From the NCBI GenBank assembly GCA_910589035.1, contig CAJUSI010000073.1, positions 7,660 to 71,659 of the forward strand: a stretch of DNA of 64,000 nt, given 5' to 3'. Source of the stretch: an uncultured Acetatifactor sp. (GTDB lineage: Bacteria; Bacillota; Clostridia; Lachnospirales; Lachnospiraceae). The position numbers and the translations under genes are program-made. The notes beneath the pieces were generated by a model. The model made no database searches. It was not told where the DNA came from and worked only from the letters and a program-made list of their open reading frames with translations. Of this stretch, positions 1 through 8,169 are shown piece after piece (position 1 is the first letter of the stretch; each line of letters starts with the position of its first letter).

Positions 1-218
1 CAACTCCCTTTCAATTCCAAAAACTTAGAGCCAGAAAACATCAGCCCTTTATCATCCGCCTTTTGAAGTTCCCCCATGTGTTCTCTAACAAATCTCTTAT
101 ATATTCTTTTTATCCTATCTATGTCTTTTGCCCGGACAATAGATATAATAAAATAAGGATGCGTTCTATAATGAGAAACCGTCATTGTCCCAGATTCATC
201 AATATACAAGTATTCCAT
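1..218 (-). CDS. DUF3800 domain protein, N-terminal part
   Basis: The frame opens at an ATG at 218 after a GAGAGG ribosome binding site and runs off the left edge, giving 72 residues. It begins MEYLYIDESGTMT, the DESG-type N-terminus typical of DUF3800, a family with an RNase H-like fold whose biological role is not settled. The gene sits directly behind a structured RNA and an intrinsic terminator, an arrangement known for many DUF3800 genes. The C-terminal part lies outside the window, so completeness cannot be judged. Confidence 0.85.
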   Translation of the reverse strand, partial: MEYLYIDESGTMTVSHYRTHPYFIISIVRAKDIDRIKRIYKRFVREHMGELQKADDKGLMFSGSKFLELKGS

Positions 219-236
219 GGTCATCCTCTCAAAAAA

Positions 237-257
237 AGCAGGCTCTAATAGCCTGCT
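237..257 (-). terminator. Intrinsic terminator between leader RNA and DUF3800 gene
   Basis: Read on the minus strand, AGCAGGCT, a 5-nt loop and AGCCTGCT form a perfect 8-bp stem followed by seven T. It lies only about 20 nt upstream of the DUF3800 start codon, so it ends the leader RNA and would limit transcription into the gene. Confidence 0.85.
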
Positions 258-346
258 GAATTATCGATGCCAATCGCTTGCGGGCGGGGCTAACACATAA
301 CCCTTACCGAGACAGCGGCGCTTGCGCAAGACTTACTGTTGGCATC
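237..346 (-). ncRNA. Structured leader RNA of DUF3800 gene (DUF3800-motif-like)
   Basis: On the minus strand an outer stem GATGCCAA (346-339) pairs with TTGGCATC (273-266), and a nested stem CTTGCG (330-325) pairs with CGCAAG (282-277). The terminator hairpin follows. A consensus promoter places the transcript start at about 343-346, the base of the outer stem, so the RNA would be about 110 nt. Conserved RNAs next to DUF3800 genes have been described as the DUF3800 motif families. Which of them this is, if any, cannot be decided by eye. Confidence 0.7.
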
Positions 347-349
347 TTG

Positions 350-378
350 ATAATAGCATATGTAGGATGGATTGTCAA
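350..378 (-). promoter_or_regulatory. Promoter of DUF3800 leader RNA
   Basis: Minus strand TTGACA (378-373), a 17-bp spacer and TATTAT (355-350) form a near-consensus sigma-A promoter. The predicted start falls on the first base pairs of the structured RNA. Confidence 0.8.
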
Positions 379-435
379 TATTCATAATTTATTTCTTTTT
401 TCAAAATGGTATTTCGCCTGATACCTGAGTGTATC

Positions 436-467
436 AAAATCCCTGCGGACTATTACATCCACAGGGA
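436..467 (-). terminator. Terminator of sugar importer operon
   Basis: Minus strand TCCCTGTGGA and TCCGCAGGGA form a 10-bp stem (one G-T pair) around an 8-nt loop, followed by TTTT. It lies 70 bp past the stop of the OB-fold lipoprotein gene, the last gene of the importer operon. Confidence 0.75.
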
Positions 468-534
468 CTCTCATCTGCCTTATGTATTGTTTGCATTCCT
501 GTTCCAGGGGGAACGCATTTCCCCTCCCGAGCCA

Positions 535-1407
535 TTACTGCGCTGCAGTTACCTTGGTAATATGGGGGTTCACTCCCTCATACCAGTACAGGAAGCCTTC
601 CATGTCGATCTTGTCGCCCACCTTCAGGTTCTTCACCGCACTGTAAACCTCCGTGGTATTGTCACAGAGATAGGACTCCACAGTGAAGGTGTAGGTCTGT
701 CCGTTGACGGATACGTCAAAATACAGATCATCCCCGTCCTGGCCGGAGCCGTCCCATTTGTACAGGAAAGCCACCTCATTTCCGTCGGCATCCTTCTTGG
801 CTTCCACGGTCATGCCCTTGAAGGACACAAACATGTTCTGCTTCTTGATCAGGTCGTCGCTTCCCAGAAGGGCAGTCACATCCTCGGCCGTCGCCACATA
901 ATTCCCGTCAATGATTTCAAAGGTGGCGTCGATGATCTCCACTTCCCCGGACCACTCCGCCTTATATCCGGTCACCCGGATCTTGGTGCCGACGGTCAGC
1001 TTCTCATAATCCTCCTGCGTGCATGCCATATCATACAGGAAATATGCGCCGTCCTCATCCTGGGCGTAGACCGTGGCCTTATCCTCCCACCAGGCCTGCT
1101 TTGCCTGCACATAGGCTTCAATCGTGACCTGCGTATCAACGGCGGCAGCGTCGTACTCCGCATAGGTCATGACACTTCCGGCTTCGGCATTCTCATCGCC
1201 GGAAGCATCCTCTGAACCTTCAGAGCTCTCTTCAGAACCGTCTTCCGAGACACTGGATTCCTCTTCTTCAGAGCTGCTGTCCTCCGCACTGGAATCTTCC
1301 TGTGAATTGTTCACACTCTCTTCCGATTTGTTGTCGTCCGGCGTCCCGCAGCCGATCAGGGAGAAAGCCAGAACCGCACTCATAAGCAACAATGTAATTT
1401 TTTTCAT
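535..1407 (-). CDS. OB-fold-like lipoprotein at end of sugar importer operon
   Basis: A 290-residue protein. The start at 1407 is set by GAGGAGGATAAT just upstream; the frame stays open further 5' without support. Residues 1-21 are a lipoprotein signal ending in SLIGC, so it should be anchored outside the membrane. An acidic Ser/Glu/Asp-rich linker of about 60 residues follows, then two beta-rich segments reminiscent of OB-fold (tRNA_anti-like) domains found in secreted Firmicutes proteins. It lies 131 bp downstream of the solute-binding protein gene and before a terminator, so it is probably the last gene of the importer operon. The function is not recognised; an accessory cell-surface role is inference. 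Confidence 0.75.
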   Translation of the reverse strand: MKKITLLLMSAVLAFSLIGCGTPDDNKSEESVNNSQEDSSAEDSSSEEEESSVSEDGSEESSEGSEDASGDENAEAGSVMTYAEYDAAAVDTQVTIEAYVQAKQAWWEDKATVYAQDEDGAYFLYDMACTQEDYEKLTVGTKIRVTGYKAEWSGEVEIIDATFEIIDGNYVATAEDVTALLGSDDLIKKQNMFVSFKGMTVEAKKDADGNEVAFLYKWDGSGQDGDDLYFDVSVNGQTYTFTVESYLCDNTTEVYSAVKNLKVGDKIDMEGFLYWYEGVNPHITKVTAAQ

Positions 1408-1538
1408 ATTATCCTCCTCTTCAAACGCATCCCTGACAGGATGTCCACTTGAAAACTTCGAGATCATTATACAGGAATCCTGCGATAAATCAATAGGCAT
1501 ATTGCCTATTTCTTCCCTGTCTCTCCCCGGTTTTTGGT

Positions 1539-3215
1539 TTATTTTGTAGATTCTCGGTTCTTTCTCCTCTCTCTCATGGCCGAAATACCGACATATGAAA
1601 GGATCAGTACCCACGCCCCTGCTAGCGCCGACAGCAATGTGACGGAGGTCCGGGGCAGCGCCCCGAGCTTCTGCCTGCCGCCGGAAACCGTTTCCCCCAT
1701 ATCCCCCTGGTCCAGGCGGTACAGGGAAATCGTATCGTCATAAAGCTTTTCAAAATACGCGTCGTCCACGGTCTGCTTCCGGCGGACGGATTTCACCGTA
1801 TTCTCGATGAGCTGTCCCGCGGCGTCCCGCAGCGACGCGGAGCCGTTGAACACGGGGGTGACAAAGGTATTGTCCACATTGTCCAGCAGAAGCTTCGCCG
1901 CATCCAGCTTGATCTCATAGTACAGGGTATTGTCCTCCCCTTCCCTTGCCAGATAATCCTGATATTCGGGCGAGTCCTGGGCCTTCCGGGTCACCGGCAC
2001 ATACCCTTCCGTCTCCGAATAGGCAATCTGAACCTCATTGGTTAATAGATACTGGACGAACAGCCAGGAAGCAAGCACCTCCTGAGGATCCTCTTTGTTG
2101 AAAATGCAGACGGAAGGCCCCTGGGAAATCATCACGGGGTTAGCTGTATCAAACTGCGGAATCATTCTCACCTGGGTCTCGAATTCCACCAGCTTATCCT
2201 CGCTGATGTCGATCAGAGGCGCATGGCTGCCCATCCAGGTTGCCCCGGCAGTGGAATCTACGGCGAAAATGCACTGCCCCGCATTCAGGAAATTGGCCGG
2301 ATAGCTGGAAATCTTAAAGGTGGAGAAAGCGCCCGTACCCGCATGGATTGCTATGGTCTCCAGCAGTTCCCTGGTGGTATCCTGGAAAAGAAGGATTTCC
2401 CCGTCCTCCCCGGAATACCCGGCCCCTTTCTGCCGAAGCATCTGTATCATCATATTGTCGGTGGACTTGTAGATAAAGGGGATCATCACCTTCTGCCCGT
2501 TGACCAGGAAATTTCCCTCTTCATCCTGCTCCATGGCCGCCTCGGAAACCTCCCAGATGAAATCCCAGGTAAGAATCTCCGGCAGCGTATAGCCCAGGGC
2601 TTCCACATAGGTTTTGTTGATATAACAGGCCTCCGTGGAGCGCATATAGGGAAGCGCGTAATAATGCCCCCCAAAGGAGCATTCTTCCAGGAACTGAGGA
2701 ATGATCTCCCCCTTCGCGGGCGCGTCAAACTTCACCTGACTGCCTCCCAGCCCGTACTTTTCGTTCACAAGGAGCTCATCCAGGGCAACCACCTGGTTCG
2801 ACCCTGTCAGATAGGTGGCGATATGGTCCGGATAGGTGATACAGACATTGGGCGTGGTATTCGTAGCGATATTGGTTATCACGTCATTGTAAATCCGGCC
2901 GTAATCCGTATACAGGCGCAGATTCACCCGGATATTGGGGTACAGTGTCTCAAAATCCTCGATGGCCTTCTCGTAAATGGCGGTCTGGGTCTTGTTGGTA
3001 TCATTCTTCGCCCAGAAGGTAATCTCATACTGCCCGGAAGAGTCAAATTCCTCCGGAACGGCGAAGGCCCCCATCCCTCTGGAACCATGACAGCCGGTAA
3101 GGGCCAGGCAGCAGAGCGCAGCCGGAACCCACAGGCCCAGCCGGCTCCATATAGAATTGCGCCGCCATCTGCTTTTCGGACATTTCCAGTCATTTTCTTT
3201 CATCCCCTGGTTCAT
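1539..3215 (-). CDS. Family 1 extracellular sugar-binding lipoprotein
   Basis: A 558-residue solute-binding protein for a carbohydrate ABC importer. The N-terminus has a basic stretch, a hydrophobic core and the lipobox LALTGC (Cys42). The mature part starts with the ITFWAKNDTNKTQ region typical of family 1 binding proteins. The start overlaps the stop of the upstream permease gene (ATGA), and an ATG four codons further in, preceded by AGGGG, is an alternative. Oddly, the C-terminus has a second hydrophobic segment (about residues 520-545, ending in a basic tail), so the protein may be anchored at both ends. The substrate cannot be told from sequence; the family binds oligosaccharides or sugar derivatives. 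Confidence 0.9.
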   Translation of the reverse strand: MNQGMKENDWKCPKSRWRRNSIWSRLGLWVPAALCCLALTGCHGSRGMGAFAVPEEFDSSGQYEITFWAKNDTNKTQTAIYEKAIEDFETLYPNIRVNLRLYTDYGRIYNDVITNIATNTTPNVCITYPDHIATYLTGSNQVVALDELLVNEKYGLGGSQVKFDAPAKGEIIPQFLEECSFGGHYYALPYMRSTEACYINKTYVEALGYTLPEILTWDFIWEVSEAAMEQDEEGNFLVNGQKVMIPFIYKSTDNMMIQMLRQKGAGYSGEDGEILLFQDTTRELLETIAIHAGTGAFSTFKISSYPANFLNAGQCIFAVDSTAGATWMGSHAPLIDISEDKLVEFETQVRMIPQFDTANPVMISQGPSVCIFNKEDPQEVLASWLFVQYLLTNEVQIAYSETEGYVPVTRKAQDSPEYQDYLAREGEDNTLYYEIKLDAAKLLLDNVDNTFVTPVFNGSASLRDAAGQLIENTVKSVRRKQTVDDAYFEKLYDDTISLYRLDQGDMGETVSGGRQKLGALPRTSVTLLSALAGAWVLILSYVGISAMRERRKNRESTK

Positions 3216-4093
3216 CCCTTGGTCCCTCCCCTCGATACTCCCGCCATGATCTTATTCCGGAAGATTAAAAAAAGCACGATCAGCGGAACGGATATCACCA
3301 CCACCGCAGCCATCATGGCGGGAATATTCTCCCGCCCGAAGCCGTTCTCACGGATCTCCTGGATGCCGTTGGAGACCAGATAATAATCGGGGTCATCGGT
3401 GATCAGCCGGGGCCACACATAGGAATTCCAGCATTCGATCACCTTCAGGATCGTCACCGTGACCAAGGTTGGCTTTGAAATGGGCACCATGACCTTCAGC
3501 AGGTATTTCAGATCGGAGGTGCCGTCCACCTTCGCCGCCAGATACAGGCTGTCCGGTATCTGTTCAAAATTTTCCTTCAGAAGATATATGTAGAACACGG
3601 AGGTAACGGAGGGCAGAATCAGCCCCGGAAAGGTATTGCGCAGATTCATATTGGTGATGGTGACAAAGTTCGTGATAATCACCAGCTCGTTGGGAATCAT
3701 CATCAGGGAGAGGAAGAAGACAAAGGCCATATTCTTCCCCCTGAACTCCAGCCTGGCGAAGGCGAACGCCGCCAAGGTGATCACCGCCAGCATCACACCC
3801 GTGGTCACCAGGGTGAAAATCAGGGTGTTCCACAGATACCTGCCCAGGGATACCGCGGTAAAGGCGTCCGCATAATTCAGCAATGTGGGATTTAAAGTGA
3901 AAAACTTCGGGATATATTCGGAATTATATGCGCCGTAGCTTTTCACGGAGGTGAGGAGCATCCAGTAAAAGGGGAACAATACGATGAGCGCCCAAAACAC
4001 CAGAAGCACATAGGTAACCGTCCTTGCGATCCCGGTGCGGGTTCTGGCCCTTTTCTCTATTTTCCCATAGTCAATCCTGTCTGTATTCGCCAT
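3212..4093 (-). CDS. Carbohydrate ABC permease, MalG type
   Basis: Inner-membrane permease of the MalG/AraQ class with six predicted membrane segments. The cytoplasmic EAA-type loop is visible as AAKVDGTSDLKYLLKVMVPISKP. I place the start at 4093 (MANTDR, 293 residues) because it gives the usual family length and has GAGG upstream; the frame is open to 4180 and a longer form is possible. It is translationally coupled to the binding protein by a 4-bp overlap and lies behind the MalF-type permease. Together the two permeases form the channel of the importer. Confidence 0.9.
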   Translation of the reverse strand: MANTDRIDYGKIEKRARTRTGIARTVTYVLLVFWALIVLFPFYWMLLTSVKSYGAYNSEYIPKFFTLNPTLLNYADAFTAVSLGRYLWNTLIFTLVTTGVMLAVITLAAFAFARLEFRGKNMAFVFFLSLMMIPNELVIITNFVTITNMNLRNTFPGLILPSVTSVFYIYLLKENFEQIPDSLYLAAKVDGTSDLKYLLKVMVPISKPTLVTVTILKVIECWNSYVWPRLITDDPDYYLVSNGIQEIRENGFGRENIPAMMAAVVVISVPLIVLFLIFRNKIMAGVSRGGTKG

Positions 4094-4195
4094 ATCTTCA
4101 AGACCTCGGCTTCCTTTTTTATTATACATGCCCTTTGCAAAACGGATATTTTCGAATGAATCCTTTGAATCTTCTTTCATTCATAGTAAACGACT

Positions 4196-5113
4196 TTAAA
4201 TCTTTATCTTCTTACTCACCAGCAGATTGATGCATGTGATTGTCAGTACGATGGCGAACAGAAGAATCGCCGCCGCGGAGGCAAAGGAGGGATATCCCCC
4301 GCTGTCCCCGTAGAGCATATCGTACACATAACCCACAATCGTATTCATTTCCGCCGCATTCAGATTTGTGCCGAACAGTGCCACCGCATCGCTGTAAGCC
4401 TTAAAGGCGCCGATAAATCCCGTGATGATCAGGTAGAAGATCATAGGGGAAATCAAGGGAAGGGTGATCCGTCTGAAAATCCGGAACGGAGAGGTGCCGT
4501 CCACTCTGGCGGCATTGTAATACTGCCGGTCCACCGAGGAAAGCGCACTGGTGAGAATGAGAATTTTAAAGGGCATGACCACCCAGATGGTATAGAAGCA
4601 GAGAACAAACATTTTCGCCCAGTAGGGACCGTCGATAAAGTCCACGCTCTCCCCGCCGAACCACTGGATCAGCAGATTAATGAGTCCGTCCGAATAGGGC
4701 GTCTTTTTAAACAGAATCATGAACACCAGCCCCACCGCCAGTGTATTGGTCACATAGGGCAGAAAATAAACCGTCTGGAACAGATTTCTCAGAGGCGTAA
4801 TAGAGCTTAACCCCACCGAAATCAGCAGGGCGATCCCAGTGGACAGAGGCACGGTAATAATCACCAGCAGAAAGGTGTTGAACACCGCCTGCAGAAAATA
4901 CGGATCCCGCAGGACATAGGAATAATTGTATAATCCCACGCCGAAATAAGTCTGTGAGGCGGAATTATAGCCCTCTTCAAAAGAATAGACAAACACATCG
5001 ATCAAGGGATACACCATGAATGCGCCCAGAAATACAATAGCCGGCAGGAGGTACAGCCAGCCCTTCAGGCCGCTGTTTTTCAGCTTTCCCAGCGGTACTC
5101 TTTTCTTCTCCAT
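4196..5113 (-). CDS. Carbohydrate ABC permease, MalF type
   Basis: A 305-residue permease with about six membrane segments, the first at WLYLLPAIVFLGAFMVYP, and the coupling loop AARVDGTSPFRIFRRITLPLISP that contacts the ATPase. The start at 5113 has AAAGGAGG upstream. It heterodimerises with the MalG-type permease encoded just downstream and is energised by the ATPase encoded just upstream. The length is normal for the family. Confidence 0.92.
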   Translation of the reverse strand: MEKKRVPLGKLKNSGLKGWLYLLPAIVFLGAFMVYPLIDVFVYSFEEGYNSASQTYFGVGLYNYSYVLRDPYFLQAVFNTFLLVIITVPLSTGIALLISVGLSSITPLRNLFQTVYFLPYVTNTLAVGLVFMILFKKTPYSDGLINLLIQWFGGESVDFIDGPYWAKMFVLCFYTIWVVMPFKILILTSALSSVDRQYYNAARVDGTSPFRIFRRITLPLISPMIFYLIITGFIGAFKAYSDAVALFGTNLNAAEMNTIVGYVYDMLYGDSGGYPSFASAAAILLFAIVLTITCINLLVSKKIKI

Positions 5114-5279
5114 CTTCCTTTTCCCTCCTTTGGCGGGGAGTTTTCTTCTTTTCCTTGAAAATTATCTGTTTTTTCAATATTTGGTCCAACTTTTCGGGGA
5201 AATATCTTTTCTGACGGAATATCTCCGGCAGTTCTTTTGATATTCACCCGGGTATTTCCCACAAAATTTCCGTTAAATC

Positions 5280-6521
5280 TCAGTCCAGACTTCCTCTGGC
5301 GGCTTCCCCGGAACTTCCTCCGGAAACCGCTCCGGATATTCCTCCGGGAATTTTCCCGGAAACCGCTCCGGATATTCCTCCGGGGACTCCCCCGGAAGCC
5401 GCTCCGGATACTTCTCCGAAACGGATTCGCTCCTCCGTCTCCCGGTCAAACAGGAATACCTTCCCGGGCATCAGGGCAAATCTCACGGATTCCGCTCCCG
5501 TATTCACCCTGTTTTCCGTGCCGATAATGGAGCGGATGGTCCCGCTGCAGCAGGCATTGTTCCCGGAGATCACACTGATATCGCGCCCCATCACCTCCAC
5601 ACCTTCCAGCCTGCAGCATAGCGGGCCGTCCTCCCGCAGAAGGAACCCTTCGGGCCTTATGGCGGCATAGACCTCCCTGGAATCCGGACCCGGGCCGTTC
5701 CCCGGAATCTCCATCACTGCGTCCTCCCCGATATACAGCCTGTTCTCCTGCAGCCTGCCGTAAAAGACATTGATGGGAGGTGTTCCCAGGAATCTGGCCA
5801 CGAAAAGATTCACGGGATCGTCATAGACCTCCTGGGGCCTGCCGATCTGCTGCACCACTCCGTCCTTCATCACCACGATTCCGTCGGAAATGCTCATGGC
5901 CTCTTCCTGATCGTGGGTCACGAAAATGGTGGTAATCTTCGTCTCCCGCTGAATTCTCCGGATCTCTTCCCTGGTCTGAAGCCGCAGCCTGGCGTCCAGA
6001 TTGGACAGAGGCTCGTCCAACAGCAGTACCTTCGGCCGCTTCACCAACGCCCGGGCAATGGCTACCCGCTGCTGCTGCCCGCCGGAGAGCTCCCCGGGCC
6101 TGCGGTCCATCAGCTCTTCAATCTGGACAAGCCTGGCCGCCTCCAGGGCCTTCTCCAGCATTTCATCCCTGGAGAGCCGCTCCTTCCCCTTCAGGTTCTC
6201 CAACGGGAATATAATATTCTGCCTCACGGTCAGATGGGGATAGAGCGCATAGTTCTGAAATACCAGCCCGATCCCCCGATTCTCCGGAGGCAGATCCGTC
6301 ACGTCATCCTCCCCGAAAAAGATCCTTCCGCCGGTGGGCTTCTGCAGGCCGCTGATCAGATGAAGTGTGGTACTCTTGCCGCAGCCGGAGGGCCCCAGAA
6401 GGCCGATCAGCTTACCGTCCGGAATCTCAAAATTAAAGTCGTTGACAGCGATAACTTCCTCCCGCCTTTTCCTGTCGCGGCCGGGAAATTTCTTCGTCAG
6501 ATTTTGCAATATTACCTTCAT
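5280..6521 (-). CDS. Sugar ABC transporter ATPase (UgpC/MsmK type) with Gly-Ser repeat tail
   Basis: A 413-residue ATPase with Walker A GPSGCGKST, signature LSGGQQQR, Walker B VLLLDEP and the switch His in FVTHDQEEA, followed by a C-terminal TOBE-type domain. I choose the start at 6521 (MKVILQN) because GGAGG lies 8 nt ahead of it; the ATG two codons earlier is only 2 nt from the same site. The last 40 or so residues are an in-frame Gly/Ser/Ala repeat in which PGGISGAVSG recurs with a 12-residue period. This is not part of the family fold. It is the first gene of the importer operon, so this importer need not share a common MsmK. Confidence 0.93.
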   Translation of the reverse strand: MKVILQNLTKKFPGRDRKRREEVIAVNDFNFEIPDGKLIGLLGPSGCGKSTTLHLISGLQKPTGGRIFFGEDDVTDLPPENRGIGLVFQNYALYPHLTVRQNIIFPLENLKGKERLSRDEMLEKALEAARLVQIEELMDRRPGELSGGQQQRVAIARALVKRPKVLLLDEPLSNLDARLRLQTREEIRRIQRETKITTIFVTHDQEEAMSISDGIVVMKDGVVQQIGRPQEVYDDPVNLFVARFLGTPPINVFYGRLQENRLYIGEDAVMEIPGNGPGPDSREVYAAIRPEGFLLREDGPLCCRLEGVEVMGRDISVISGNNACCSGTIRSIIGTENRVNTGAESVRFALMPGKVFLFDRETEERIRFGEVSGAASGGVPGGISGAVSGKIPGGISGAVSGGSSGEAARGSLD

Positions 6522-6534
6522 TGCCATTCCTCCC

Positions 6535-6551
6535 GCCCGCCTGCGGCGGGC
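6535..6551 (-). promoter_or_regulatory. GC hairpin abutting the ATPase ribosome binding site
   Basis: GCCCGCC and GGCGGGC form a 7-bp GC-only stem with a 3-nt loop, immediately 5' of the GGGAGGA ribosome binding site of the importer ATPase. There is no T-run, so it is not a terminator. A role in translation control or mRNA stability is inference. Confidence 0.5.
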
Positions 6552-6618
6552 ATTCGCCCTGGTTTACCTGAACCCTGCTTTCCTGTCAGGATTCCGGGAG
6601 TCTGTCTTCGTCTCTTTG

Positions 6619-6647
6619 ATTCTAGCACAAAACACGCCGATTGTAAA
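6619..6647 (-). promoter_or_regulatory. Promoter of sugar importer operon
   Basis: Minus strand TTTACA (6647-6642), a 17-bp spacer and TAGAAT (6624-6619), in an AT-rich stretch about 100 bp ahead of the ATPase start. No obvious operator repeat overlaps it. Confidence 0.75.
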
Positions 6648-6698
6648 ATTGTAAAAACGTCTTTTTAAAATTTTGCAGGCATTTGCGGACAAAGCGCC

Positions 6699-8075
6699 TT
6701 ACTCCCCCTCAAAAAGATCGTCCCTGGTAATATTGTGCAGCCATTTGCCGCTGCGGTAGTGCCTGATCACCCAGGGCCATTTGACGAATTCGTCCGTGCA
6801 CAGCAGGAAATAAACCCACATGACGGGAAGCTTCAGGACGAAGGCCGCCAGGAAGCCCAGGGGTACGGCATAGCCCCACATATCGACGGTATCGCAGATA
6901 AAGCCGAAACGGCTGTCCCCGCCCGCCCGGAAGACTCCGGCGATGAGCGCCGTATTCACGGCTGCACCCATGACATAATAGGTATTGATCAGCAGCATAT
7001 ATTTCAGATAATGCATGGCGGTGTCCGTCAGCTGTGCATACTTCAGCACAAACGGCGTGGCGGCCAGGACGATCAGCCCGCCCACGGCCCCTGTAATCAC
7101 CGTCAGCTTCATCACCTTTCCCGCATCCTTCCGGGCGTCCTCCAGCCTGTTCTCACCGATGATATTCCCCAGCAGGATGCCCCCCGCGCTGGCCATGCCG
7201 AAGCACAGTACGGTGCCGAAATTCCGCACCACCACCACGAAGGAATTGGCCGCAACGGCATCCGTGCCCAGATGGCCCATAATCACGGAATACATAGAAA
7301 ACGCCACGCTCCAGGACACGTCATTGCCCAGGGCAGGCAGGGAGAGTCTCACGAAATCAGAGAAAAGAAGTCTGTTTTTCATAAACAGATACCGGAAGTC
7401 CAGCTTGATGTCCCTGCTGAAGAAGGACACCGCAAAACATGCCGCCAGCTCGATAAGCCTGGAAAGAGAGGTGGCTATAGCCACGCCTGCGGCCCCAAGC
7501 TCGGGAGCGCCGAACAGCCCGAAAATAAATACGGCATTTAGCATAATATTTGCCGAAAAAGCAAGTGCATTCAGCAAAGTGCTGATCATCACCCTGCCGA
7601 TGCTGCGCAGGACTGCCAGGTACACCTCCGTGATACCCCAACACAGATAGCTTACGCTCATAAAGCGCAGATAGGAGGCGCCGATGGCGATCAGCTCCCC
7701 GTCGTCAGTGAACAGGCGCATCATCCCCTCCGGCACCGTCAGCGCGAATCCGGCGAAGACCAGGGCAATGCCCAGGGAAAAGCGCAGCGCAATCCCTTCC
7801 ACCGCCTGAATGGCCCGCATGTCGCCCTTCCCATAGTATTGTGCACAGAGCATGGTTGCCCCGGTGCCCAGGCCGTAAAATACCATGAAGAGTACATTGG
7901 CATACTGGGCCGCCAGGGATACGGCAGATATGGAGGACTGTCCCACATAGTTAAGCATCACCACATCCGCGGAGCTTACCGCAGCGCTTAAGAGATTCTG
8001 GATCACGATGGGCAGTACCAGCCGAAAGATCTGCGGATAGAACGGATCGTTTCGGATTCCGTTTTTCTTTTCCAT
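6699..8075 (-). CDS. MATE family efflux transporter
   Basis: A 458-residue multidrug/toxin extrusion family protein with about twelve membrane segments in two homologous halves. The start at 8075 has GGAGGAGTAGG upstream. The N-terminal DPFYPQIFRLVLPIVIQNLLSAAVSSADVVM-like region is typical of the family, whose members export organic cations using Na+ or H+ gradients. It is about 95 bp downstream of the second ABC exporter and could be read through from it. The substrate is unknown. A second, distinct MATE gene lies at 50.4 kb. Confidence 0.92.
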   Translation of the reverse strand: MEKKNGIRNDPFYPQIFRLVLPIVIQNLLSAAVSSADVVMLNYVGQSSISAVSLAAQYANVLFMVFYGLGTGATMLCAQYYGKGDMRAIQAVEGIALRFSLGIALVFAGFALTVPEGMMRLFTDDGELIAIGASYLRFMSVSYLCWGITEVYLAVLRSIGRVMISTLLNALAFSANIMLNAVFIFGLFGAPELGAAGVAIATSLSRLIELAACFAVSFFSRDIKLDFRYLFMKNRLLFSDFVRLSLPALGNDVSWSVAFSMYSVIMGHLGTDAVAANSFVVVVRNFGTVLCFGMASAGGILLGNIIGENRLEDARKDAGKVMKLTVITGAVGGLIVLAATPFVLKYAQLTDTAMHYLKYMLLINTYYVMGAAVNTALIAGVFRAGGDSRFGFICDTVDMWGYAVPLGFLAAFVLKLPVMWVYFLLCTDEFVKWPWVIRHYRSGKWLHNITRDDLFEGE

Positions 8076-8169
8076 CCTACTCCTCCATTCCCCCAGGCCA
8101 TTTGGAACGGCCCGGGGCAGGTATTGTTTTTCGCCGGCAGCAGGCCGGACAGGAATGAGCAGACGGCAA

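Noticed and set aside
406..1215. A 269-codon plus-strand open frame
   Set aside because: It lies opposite the OB-fold lipoprotein gene, has no ribosome binding site, and its product looks like an antisense shadow. Many similar plus-strand shadows of minus genes were dismissed for the same reason.
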